This document shows, piece by piece, positions 54,348 to 61,304 of a DNA stretch of 64,000 nt. The notes under the pieces are model-generated. The model saw only the letters and a list, made by a program, of their open reading frames with translations, was not told where the DNA came from and ran no database searches. Numbering within the stretch: the first letter of the stretch is position 1; the number at the start of each line of letters is the position of its first letter. Position numbers and translations under genes: made by a program. Source of the DNA: Enterococcus alishanensis (lineage in GTDB: Bacteria; Bacillota; Bacilli; Lactobacillales; Enterococcaceae); the NCBI RefSeq assembly GCF_019218635.1, contig NZ_JAHUZB010000002.1, forward strand, positions 62,001 to 126,000, read 5' to 3'.

Positions 54348-55895
54348 TTGTCTGAGGAAAATAAAAACTCAGGAGAAAGTTCTTTTAAAGATCAGATTAT
54401 GCGCTCATTAGATGAGAGCCGTAAAAAAAGAGGACAAGATGACGCAACAGATTCAACAAGAAAAGTTTCCTTATCTTCTGATAAAATAAGAGAAAGCCGA
54501 TTTCGCGGTAGAATTAGCACAGCTAGCAACAAAGAAAATGAAAAAACTGTTCAGAAAATTGAACATTCACCGAGAATCGAAAAAATAAATCATCAGGTTG
54601 AAGAGCAAGAGCAGGCTGAAAAACGTTCTACTGATTTTTACGAGAAGATGTTAGAAAAAGCAGAGCAAGAAAAAAGTGACAGGAAAAAGAACCGCAAAAA
54701 AGATTTAGAACCTACTGTATTTAGAAAGATTAATCAGAAGTTCGATTCTTTGCAGGAAGAAAACCTACCTAAGAAGCGGTCAGCAAGTGAGGAGAACAAT
54801 TTGAAGAAAACGAGACGACGCAAAGAAGATCGCGTAGTTCGTAAAATCGTGTATGTATTAACGATTGCAATGTTAATTATCGCTGGAATTGTTGTGATTT
54901 CTGGCTACAATTATGTTAGTGCAGGCTTGAAGCCTCTAGATACGAATGATAGTAAGTTGGTCCAAGTTCAAGTACCAAGTGGTTCATCGAATCGTCAAAT
55001 TGGAGAAATTTTACAGCGAGATGAAGTTATTCGAAGTGGTCTAATTTTTAACTTCTATACAAAATTTAAAAACTTAACCAATTTTCAATCAGGTTATTAT
55101 CATTTTTCAGCTGATATGAGCTTAGATAAGATTAGTAAAGAGTTGCAGCAAGGTGGTAGTGCTGAACCGTTAGATGATGCTACTAAGCTGACAATTCCGG
55201 AAGGTTACGATGTGGATCAGATTGGTACCTTGATCGCGAAGAAATCTGATTTCAAAAAAGATGATTTCATTAGTTTAATGCAAGATCAAGATTTCTTCTC
55301 TGAATTAGAGGCTGCTTATCCAAATCTTTTAACAGATGCTGGAACGGCTACGGATGTTCGTTATCGTTTGGAAGGCTATTTATTCCCAGCGACGTATAAT
55401 GTTCACAGCGATACAACATTGAAAGACTTAGTCTATCAAATGGTTGATGCGACGAATAATATTTTAAGCCCATATTATAGCCAAATTACTGAAAAAGGCT
55501 TAAATGTTCAAGAAGTAATGACTCTAGCATCGTTAGTGGAAAAAGAAGGGGTAACTGAGTCTGATCGTAAGAACATCGCTCAAGTCTTCTTTAACCGAAT
55601 TGATGCCGGTATGGCCTTACAGTCAGATATTTCAATTCTTTATGCTCTTGGTGAGCACAAAGAAAATGTGACTTACAAAGATACTGAAGTGGATTCACCG
55701 TATAACTTGTATGTAAACTTAGGCTATGGTCCAGGACCATTTGATAATCCAAGTGAGCAAGCAATTCAGGCAGTCTTAAATCCGACAGCAAATGATTACT
55801 ATTATTTTGTTGCAGATACTTCAACCGGTAAAGTTTATTACGCTGAAACGTATGACGAACATTTGGCTTTAGTAGAAAAATATGTAAATAACTAA
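54348..55895 (+). CDS. mltG: Endolytic murein transglycosylase MltG (YceG family)
   Basis: A 515-residue single-pass membrane enzyme that cuts nascent glycan strands and so helps set peptidoglycan chain length. Residues 1-160 are a long charged cytoplasmic region, about 165-187 is the membrane helix, and the rest lies outside. A LysM-like subdomain (VQVPSGSSNRQIGEIL) is followed by the catalytic YceG domain: RLEGYLFPATYNV, ASLVEKEGVTESD with the catalytic glutamate, and DSPYNLYVN...GPGPFDNPS. The start is a TTG with AAGGAGGAG 6 nt upstream. The long cytoplasmic part is usual in lactobacillales. It lies upstream of greA, a common arrangement, and a terminator separates them. Confidence 0.95.
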   Translation: MSEENKNSGESSFKDQIMRSLDESRKKRGQDDATDSTRKVSLSSDKIRESRFRGRISTASNKENEKTVQKIEHSPRIEKINHQVEEQEQAEKRSTDFYEKMLEKAEQEKSDRKKNRKKDLEPTVFRKINQKFDSLQEENLPKKRSASEENNLKKTRRRKEDRVVRKIVYVLTIAMLIIAGIVVISGYNYVSAGLKPLDTNDSKLVQVQVPSGSSNRQIGEILQRDEVIRSGLIFNFYTKFKNLTNFQSGYYHFSADMSLDKISKELQQGGSAEPLDDATKLTIPEGYDVDQIGTLIAKKSDFKKDDFISLMQDQDFFSELEAAYPNLLTDAGTATDVRYRLEGYLFPATYNVHSDTTLKDLVYQMVDATNNILSPYYSQITEKGLNVQEVMTLASLVEKEGVTESDRKNIAQVFFNRIDAGMALQSDISILYALGEHKENVTYKDTEVDSPYNLYVNLGYGPGPFDNPSEQAIQAVLNPTANDYYYFVADTSTGKVYYAETYDEHLALVEKYVNN

Positions 55896-55923
55896 GAAAC
55901 AATTTACAACTGAAGAATAACGT

Positions 55924-55964
55924 GGTAATCTTTTGAGGATTATACTTCAAAAGATTACCTTTTT
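55924..55964 (+). terminator. Terminator after mltG
   Basis: GGTAATCTTTTGA (55924-55936) and TCAAAAGATTACC (55947-55959) form a 13-bp perfect stem followed by five T. Confidence 0.85.
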
Positions 55965-55993
55965 GTAATTTTTTGTATGAAGGAGATTTTTAA

Positions 55994-56473
55994 ATGGTAG
56001 AAAAAACATACCCGATGACTCATGAGGGAAAAGCAAAGTTAGAAGAAGAGTTAGAACAATTAAAGACTGTGAAACGTGGAGAAATTATCGAACGAATTAA
56101 AATTGCTAGAAGTTTCGGTGATTTATCGGAAAACTCCGAATATGAATCTGCTAAAGATGAACAAGCATTTGTTGAAGGACGTATCAATACATTAGAGAAT
56201 ATGATTCGTTTTGCTGAAATTATCGATAATGATAACGTTGATAACGATGTCATCTCTATCGGAAAAACAGTGACATTCATTGAATTACCCGATGGCGATG
56301 AAGAACAATATACCATCGTTGGGAAAGCAGAAGCTAATCCATTAACAGGTAAAATTTCAAACGACTCACCGATTGCTCAAGCATTAATTGGTAAAAAAGT
56401 TGGTGACAGTGTTGCTATTAGTACGCCTGGTGGCGATATGCAAGTGAAGATTGAAAAAGTAGAACAAATTTAA
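55994..56473 (+). CDS. greA: Transcription elongation factor GreA
   Basis: A 159-residue factor that enters the RNA polymerase secondary channel and triggers cleavage of backtracked RNA. The coiled coil at residues 10-75 carries the acidic tip in [16 protein letters not shown], and the C-terminal FKBP-like domain ends with [20 protein letters not shown] lies 9 nt before the ATG. It is separated from mltG by a terminator and followed by a hairpin, so it probably has its own promoter, although some read-through from mltG is possible. Confidence 0.97.
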   Translation: MVEKTYPMTHEGKAKLEEELEQLKTVKRGEIIERIKIARSFGDLSENSEYESAKDEQAFVEGRINTLENMIRFAEIIDNDNVDNDVISIGKTVTFIELPDGDEEQYTIVGKAEANPLTGKISNDSPIAQALIGKKVGDSVAISTPGGDMQVKIEKVEQI

Positions 56474-56503
56474 GCTGAGGCATTTGCCTTAGCTTTATTT
56501 TTT
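56474..56503 (+). terminator. Terminator after greA
   Basis: GCTGAGGC (56474-56481) pairs with GCCTTAGC (56486-56493, one G-U pair) around ATTT, then TTTATTTTTT. Confidence 0.8.
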
Positions 56504-56588
56504 GGCTGATATCCTTCTTAGGTCCCATAGTAATTTTAAATTTTTAACAGTAATATATAATTAAGAAACTTTCAGAAAGGATGATTGG

Positions 56589-57311
56589 GTGAAAAATCCT
56601 TGGCGCTTCTTTTTATTGATAGAAGCATTATTAGCGATTCTTCTACTTTGGCAATTAGCATCAAATACCGCTGTTTTAGTGATGTTTATTTTTGGTGTTT
56701 TAAATATTTATTGGGCTTTAAGAAAAAATCGCAAGCGACGATTCCAACTAATTTTGGGATCGGTTATTTTAGCTTTATGTTTAGTCAATTCACCAGCTAC
56801 TTGGGCAATGTTGATATTTGGTGTATCTTTTATTTTCTTAAAAGGGGCAGAAATTGCTGGTGTTAATTTTTCTAGTTATTTTTCAAAAAATAAAAAAGCC
56901 ATCATAATGGTTGAAGCTGTTGAGCCCACCGGTCATCATGGAGAAAAGAAGAAACAAAATTGGATGGGCAGCGAAAGAATCGGCAATGAAATATTTGAAT
57001 GGGATGATATTAACCTGTCCGTATTTGCTGGTGATACCATTATTGATTTAGGAAATACATTATTACCAAAAGAAGACAATGTAGTTCTGATTCGAAAAGG
57101 CTTTGGGCGAACACGTATCATAGTGCCAGATGGAGTCGGAATTATGTTAGAACATGCAAGTATTTACGGAAAAATTGAATTTGATCACGAGGAAACATTA
57201 CTTAAGAATGAATCGATTAAAATTTATAGTGAAGACTATGATCAAACACCTCGTCGCTTAAAATTAGTCACCAACACATTATTTGGAGATGTTGAGGTGA
57301 TACGTGCATGA
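56589..57311 (+). CDS. liaF: LiaF-type envelope-stress regulator protein
   Basis: A 240-residue membrane protein with about four N-terminal helices (residues 5-95) and a cytosolic C-terminal LiaF/DUF2154-type domain. That domain has IGNEIFEWDDINLSVFAGDT, DLGNTLLPKEDN, VLIRKGFGRTRIIVPDGV and a closing [12 protein letters not shown], as in LiaF/VraT. LiaF holds the LiaS kinase inactive in unstressed cells. The start is GTG at 56589, with AAAGGATGATTGG upstream. The stop overlaps the liaS ATG as ATGA. A TATAAT at 56556-56561 could be the operon promoter. Confidence 0.94.
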   Translation: MKNPWRFFLLIEALLAILLLWQLASNTAVLVMFIFGVLNIYWALRKNRKRRFQLILGSVILALCLVNSPATWAMLIFGVSFIFLKGAEIAGVNFSSYFSKNKKAIIMVEAVEPTGHHGEKKKQNWMGSERIGNEIFEWDDINLSVFAGDTIIDLGNTLLPKEDNVVLIRKGFGRTRIIVPDGVGIMLEHASIYGKIEFDHEETLLKNESIKIYSEDYDQTPRRLKLVTNTLFGDVEVIRA

Positions 57312-58393
57312 CAGGAAAATATGGTAAGCTACAACTTGCCTTTTATTCTGGATTAACGACTTTTTTGATTATTATTACGACTCTTTTTCTATATATGTAT
57401 GCAATTGGTCGTAAGCAACTAATTGCCCAATTGTTTTCAGCTAGAATTTTCTATTTACCTATTTTCTTTCACCTAATAGTTATTTCGCTGACAGCAGGAA
57501 TTGTAGTGTACGGGATTATTACTTTTATCCAAAAAAGGCAGATTGGTCGCGTTGCAGAAAAACTGGAACGATTAGCATCAGGAGATTATGACCATCCTTT
57601 ATTAGATCGACAGTTGGGACAAAGTCATGAATTAGAAAATATTAATCAGGATATAAAAACTTTACAAAAAAAATTAGTATCAGTCAGTCGTGAGCTACAG
57701 CAATTAAGTAGTCAGCCACAACTATTTGATGGTTTGACAAAAGAAAAAATTCTGGAAGAAGAACGGCATCGTTTGGCCCGAGAATTACACGATTCCGTAT
57801 CGCAACAGCTTTTTGCAGCGATGATGATGCTGTCTGCACTAAATGAACAAGCGCAAGTTGCTAAAGAATTAGAAATTTACAAAAAACCGCTAGCGACTGT
57901 GGTAGATATTATCAATGCTGCTCAATCTGAAATGCGGGCATTATTGTTACATTTACGACCAGTAAATCTTGAAGGCAAAAGCTTAAAACAAGGTATTGAG
58001 CAATTATTGAGAGAATTACAAACGAAGATTTCAATTAAATTAAATTGGAATATTGAAGATTTGAAAGTCACCTCAGGGATAGAAGATCAGATTTTCAGAG
58101 TAGTCCAAGAAATTTTGTCTAATACATTACGTCATGCCAAAGCCAGCGAGTTAGAAGTCTATTTGAAAATTGTCGGACCAACTTTAATTTTACGGGTTGT
58201 TGATGATGGAGTAGGTTTTGACCCTGAAGACGATCATGCTGGAAGCTATGGATTAAGAAATATTCGTGAACGAATAGCAAGTATTGGTGGTTCTACCAAA
58301 ATTATAAGTTTTAAAGATCAAGGAACCAGTGTTGAAATAAAAGTACCGATTGTGAAGGAGGCAGAAGATGATACGAGTGTTGTTAGTGGATGA
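57308..58393 (+). CDS. liaS: LiaS sensor histidine kinase
   Basis: A 361-residue membrane kinase of the NarL/HisKA_3 group. Two helices (about 10-31 and 50-75) enclose a short outer loop, as in intramembrane-sensing kinases, and a HAMP-like region follows. [18 protein letters not shown] holds the phosphorylated His161, and [26 protein letters not shown] and [12 protein letters not shown] form the ATPase domain. It senses damage to lipid II cycling, such as by daptomycin or bacitracin, and phosphorylates LiaR. It overlaps liaF by 4 nt and liaR by 26 nt, so the three are translated together. Confidence 0.96.
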   Translation: MTGKYGKLQLAFYSGLTTFLIIITTLFLYMYAIGRKQLIAQLFSARIFYLPIFFHLIVISLTAGIVVYGIITFIQKRQIGRVAEKLERLASGDYDHPLLDRQLGQSHELENINQDIKTLQKKLVSVSRELQQLSSQPQLFDGLTKEKILEEERHRLARELHDSVSQQLFAAMMMLSALNEQAQVAKELEIYKKPLATVVDIINAAQSEMRALLLHLRPVNLEGKSLKQGIEQLLRELQTKISIKLNWNIEDLKVTSGIEDQIFRVVQEILSNTLRHAKASELEVYLKIVGPTLILRVVDDGVGFDPEDDHAGSYGLRNIRERIASIGGSTKIISFKDQGTSVEIKVPIVKEAEDDTSVVSG

Positions 58394-59000
58394 TCATGAG
58401 ATGGTGCGCTTAGGAGTGTCTTCATACTTATCGATTCAAAATGATATTGAAGTTGTTGGTGAAGCTGAAAATGGGGAAGATGGCTATCTTAAAGCCATGG
58501 ATTTGAAACCTGATGTAATTTTAATGGATTTAGTGATGGAAGTGATGGATGGAATTGAATCCACTAAGAAGATTCTGGCTGATTGGCCAGAAGCCAAGAT
58601 ATTAATTGTGACTAGTTTCATTGATGATGAAAAAGTTTATCCTGCAATTGAAGCTGGCGCATCTGGCTATTTATTAAAAACTTCAACAGCTCATGAAATT
58701 GCAGATGCAATCCGAGCAACTTTTCAAGGTGAACGAGTTTTAGAACCAGAAGTGACAACTAAAATGATGGAACAAATGTCCAATCGCAATCGACGCTTTT
58801 TACATCAAGAATTAACGAACCGCGAAGAAGAAATTCTAATGCTTATTTCTCAAGGGATGAGCAATCAAGAAATCGCAGATGAATTGTTTATTACTCTCAA
58901 GACAGTTAAAACCCACGTTTCAAATATTTTAGCAAAGTTAGAAGTCGAAGATCGAACACAAGCAGCCATTTATGCTTTTAAACATGGGTTGATAAAATAG
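58368..59000 (+). CDS. liaR: LiaR response regulator
   Basis: A 210-residue NarL-type regulator. The receiver domain has the acidic pocket DDHE, the phosphorylated Asp54 in [12 protein letters not shown], and a conserved lysine in [10 protein letters not shown]. The C-terminal LuxR-type helix-turn-helix reads [15 protein letters not shown] and [18 protein letters not shown]. In enterococci LiaR controls membrane remodelling under antibiotic and peptide stress; changes in liaFSR are linked to daptomycin resistance. GGAGG lies 6 nt before the ATG, inside liaS. The substitutions seen in resistant strains cannot be judged here without an alignment. Confidence 0.96.
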   Translation: MIRVLLVDDHEMVRLGVSSYLSIQNDIEVVGEAENGEDGYLKAMDLKPDVILMDLVMEVMDGIESTKKILADWPEAKILIVTSFIDDEKVYPAIEAGASGYLLKTSTAHEIADAIRATFQGERVLEPEVTTKMMEQMSNRNRRFLHQELTNREEEILMLISQGMSNQEIADELFITLKTVKTHVSNILAKLEVEDRTQAAIYAFKHGLIK

Positions 59001-59030
59001 AGAGTTCTCTATTTTATCGACTCTTTCTTT
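58991..59030 (+). terminator. Hairpin at the end of liaR
   Basis: GATAAAATAGAG (58991-59002) and CTCTATTTTATC (59007-59018) form a 12-bp perfect stem that overlaps the liaR stop codon. The following tract is imperfect (GACTCTTTCTTTTTG), so termination may be partial. Confidence 0.7.
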
Positions 59031-59031
59031 T

Positions 59032-59040
59032 TGTTATACT
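59032..59040 (+). promoter_or_regulatory. Extended -10 promoter for the KtrA-like gene
   Basis: TGT-TATACT (59032-59040) is an extended -10 element, 28 bp before the ATG. No strong -35 is seen. Confidence 0.5.
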
Positions 59041-59068
59041 AAGTAAAGCATAAAGGAGACTAACAAAC

Positions 59069-59737
59069 ATGAAACGTAGTTTTGCAATTGTAGGTTTGGG
59101 CCGTTTTGGTGGCAGTATTTGTCGGACCTTGGTAGAATCAGGGCAAGAAGTCCTAGCTATTGATAACAATGAAGATCGAGTAAATGAATATATGAACATT
59201 GCTACACACGCTGTTGTAGCTAATGCACAGGATGAAATGACGTTGCGGTCGTTAGGTATTCGCAATTTTGATTATGTCATTGTGGCGATTGGTGAAGATA
59301 TTCAAGCAAGTATCTTAGTTACTTTGATGGTTAAAGAAATGGGTGTACCAACAGTTTTAGCAAAAGCACAGAACGAATACCATGCGCGAGTCTTAGAAAA
59401 AATTGGTGCGGATCGGGTCGTCCATCCAGAAAGAGATATGGGGAATCGAATTGCCCATAATTTGGTATCTCGAAATATTTTGGATTATTTGGAGTTGTCA
59501 GATGAATATTCTTTGGCTGAGATCGTGGTAACCAATCGTAAATTCTATGGGAAAACCATCCAGGAATTGGATTTTCGCCAACGCTTTGATTTAAATATAG
59601 TTGCAATTAGACGAGTTGGAAAGAAAGAGCCGATTGTTACACCAACAGCTGATGAAGTTGTTTTACAAGACGATCATCTTGTTGTAATAGGTAAGGACGT
59701 TAGCATTGATTATTTAGATGAAAAAATGAATGGATAG
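59069..59737 (+). CDS. ktrA: KtrA-like potassium-channel regulatory protein (RCK/TrkA)
   Basis: A 222-residue cytosolic RCK protein that gates a Ktr potassium channel. The RCK-N Rossmann domain (1-135) has IVGLGRFGGSICRTL and AIDNNEDRVNEY for nucleotide binding, and VVAIGEDIQASIL. The RCK-C domain (about 140-222) follows. The size and domain set match KtrA/KtrC rather than the double-length TrkA. GGAG precedes the ATG by about 10 nt. No KtrB-type membrane subunit lies in the window, so its channel must be encoded elsewhere, as is common for ktrC/ktrD. The next gene begins 12 nt after the stop. Confidence 0.92.
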   Translation: MKRSFAIVGLGRFGGSICRTLVESGQEVLAIDNNEDRVNEYMNIATHAVVANAQDEMTLRSLGIRNFDYVIVAIGEDIQASILVTLMVKEMGVPTVLAKAQNEYHARVLEKIGADRVVHPERDMGNRIAHNLVSRNILDYLELSDEYSLAEIVVTNRKFYGKTIQELDFRQRFDLNIVAIRRVGKKEPIVTPTADEVVLQDDHLVVIGKDVSIDYLDEKMNG

Positions 59738-59749
59738 GAGTTCTTACAA

Positions 59750-60043
59750 ATGAAATTAACAATTACACCGAAAGCTTTAAATTGGTTCAAATCAGAAATT
59801 GAAGTAGCAGATGGTCAAGGTATTAGATTTTTTGGTAAAGTATACGGAAGTACACAAGTTCATGAAGGTTTTTCGGTTGGAATGTCTGTGGACACACCAG
59901 AAAATATTTTAGCTGAGACAACAGAAGACGGATTACTATTTTTTGCCGATGAAGCAGATGAATGGTTTTTTAAAGGCTATGACTTAGTAGTTGACTATGA
60001 TGAAAAATTAGATGAACCGAAATATGAGTTCAACGAAGCATAA
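59750..60043 (+). CDS. HesB/YneR-like protein lacking cysteines
   Basis: A 97-residue protein with the HesB/IscA-like small beta fold: MKLTITPKALNWFKSEI at the start, GIRFFGKVYG and GFSVGMSVDTPE in the middle, FFADEADEWFFKGYDLVVDY near the end. Iron-sulfur carriers of this superfamily need three cysteines; this one has none, which places it with the YneR/HesB-like group of firmicutes whose function is unknown. It is therefore unlikely to carry a cluster. TAGGAG lies 8 nt before the ATG. It sits between the KtrA-like and GtrB-like genes with short gaps and probably shares their transcript. Confidence 0.85.
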   Translation: MKLTITPKALNWFKSEIEVADGQGIRFFGKVYGSTQVHEGFSVGMSVDTPENILAETTEDGLLFFADEADEWFFKGYDLVVDYDEKLDEPKYEFNEA

Positions 60044-60054
60044 AGGGTGAGAAC

Positions 60055-60984
60055 ATGATATCAGTAATTATTCCTTGTTTTAATGAAGAGGAAGCGATTC
60101 CTCTTTTTTTTGCGGAGATGGAAAAAATAAAATCACAAACAGGTCATTCGATTGAGTATATATTTGTCAATGATGGCTCTAAGGATCATACGCTTTTAGT
60201 TATGCGTAATTTGGCCCGCAAATATGAGTATGTTCGCTATCTGTCTTTTTCTAGAAATTTTGGGAAAGAAGCTGCTTTATATGCCGGCTTACAAAATGCG
60301 CAGGGTGATTTAGTGACTGTGATGGATGTGGATTTACAAGATCCTCCAGAATTATTGCCTGAAATGGTGAAAATGATTGAATCATCTGATATAGATTGTG
60401 TTGGTACTCGGAGAGGTGATCGAAGTGGAGAACCGCCGATTCGCAGTTTTTTTGCTAAGAAGTTTTATCAGCTGATTAATAAAATAAGCGATACTGAAAT
60501 GGTCGATGGTGCTAGAGACTATCGCTTAATGACACGGCAGATGGTAACTGCTGTTTTAGAATTAACTGAATACAATCGTTTTTCTAAAGGATTATTTAGC
60601 TGGGTGGGTTTCAAAACGGAATATCTGTCATTTGAAAATAGAGAACGCTCGGCTGGCGAAACTACTTGGTCTTTTTGGAAATTATTTAACTATTCAATTG
60701 ATGGCATTGTCAATTTTTCAGATGCTCCTTTAAACATTGCTTCATTTGTGGGTGCATTTTCCTGCTTTGTTTCAATTATCGCGATGATTTTTATTGTAGT
60801 AAGAGCAGTTTTATACGGTGATCCGACTGCAGGATGGCCTTCGATGGTGTCAATCTTTTTATTTATTGGTGGCTTACAATTGCTTTGCTTGGGAATTATC
60901 GGCAAGTATATCGGGAAAATATTTTTGGAAACAAAAAAACGCCCCGTCTATATCGTAAAGGAAACAGAAAAAGACTTGAATTAA
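60055..60984 (+). CDS. Bactoprenol glucosyltransferase-like protein (GtrB/YkcC type)
   Basis: A 309-residue enzyme: GT2 domain (1-225) plus two C-terminal helices (about 228-252 and 266-288). ISVIIPCFNEEEAIPLFF, FVNDGSKDHTL, SRNFGKEAALYAGL, VMDVDLQDPPELL with the DxD motif, and DGARDYRLM are hallmarks of the GtrB/YkcC group, which loads glucose or another hexose onto undecaprenyl phosphate. AGGGTGAG precedes the ATG. No GT-C partner is adjacent; the membrane transferase that uses its product may be the 53061 or 29341 gene, or lie outside the window. A terminator follows at 61157. Confidence 0.92.
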   Translation: MISVIIPCFNEEEAIPLFFAEMEKIKSQTGHSIEYIFVNDGSKDHTLLVMRNLARKYEYVRYLSFSRNFGKEAALYAGLQNAQGDLVTVMDVDLQDPPELLPEMVKMIESSDIDCVGTRRGDRSGEPPIRSFFAKKFYQLINKISDTEMVDGARDYRLMTRQMVTAVLELTEYNRFSKGLFSWVGFKTEYLSFENRERSAGETTWSFWKLFNYSIDGIVNFSDAPLNIASFVGAFSCFVSIIAMIFIVVRAVLYGDPTAGWPSMVSIFLFIGGLQLLCLGIIGKYIGKIFLETKKRPVYIVKETEKDLN

Positions 60985-61156
60985 TTGGATATTTCGTGAA
61001 ATAAATAATGAGTAAAGCACTTATACTCGTCAGAGTGTGTATCTATTACTTAGTCGTTGCCGTTTTGTTTGAGCTATCAAGTTTATATTTTATACAAACA
61101 TTTTTCTATCCAATGTAACAGTAGAAATTATTGAGTTAATATTCAAGTAACTAGTA

Positions 61157-61188
61157 CAACTGGACTAATTAGGTTCGGTTGTTTTTTT
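61157..61188 (+). terminator. Terminator after the GtrB-like gene
   Basis: CAACTGGAC (61157-61165) pairs with GTTCGGTTG (61173-61181, two G-U pairs) and is followed by seven T. Confidence 0.75.
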
Positions 61189-61242
61189 GCTTTTTAAACT
61201 ATTATTAAAGTTTTTCTGACCTGTCATTATTGGCTTAAGATA

Positions 61243-61251
61243 TGTTATAGT
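61243..61251 (+). promoter_or_regulatory. Extended -10 promoter for the terminal phosphoglycerol transferase
   Basis: TGT-TATAGT (61243-61251) fits an extended -10 element, 53 bp before the ATG; the -35 region is poor. Confidence 0.45.
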
Positions 61252-61304
61252 ATAACCTGATTTAATTGCAAAATTTATAAATTGATTTGGAGTTTTAGAC
61301 TGAG

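Larger units (their letters stand above)
60985..61304 (+). other. Intergenic region of 320 nt
   Basis: It holds the terminator of the GtrB-like gene (61157-61188) and an extended -10 promoter for the next gene (61243-61251). A 36-codon hydrophobic open frame at 61008-61118 lacks a convincing ribosome binding site and is not called as a gene. Nothing else is recognised. Confidence 0.6.

Noticed and set aside
58991-59018. liaR-end palindrome as a regulator site for the KtrA-like gene
   Set aside because: It overlaps the liaR stop codon and is followed by a pyrimidine-rich tract, so a terminator role explains it more simply.
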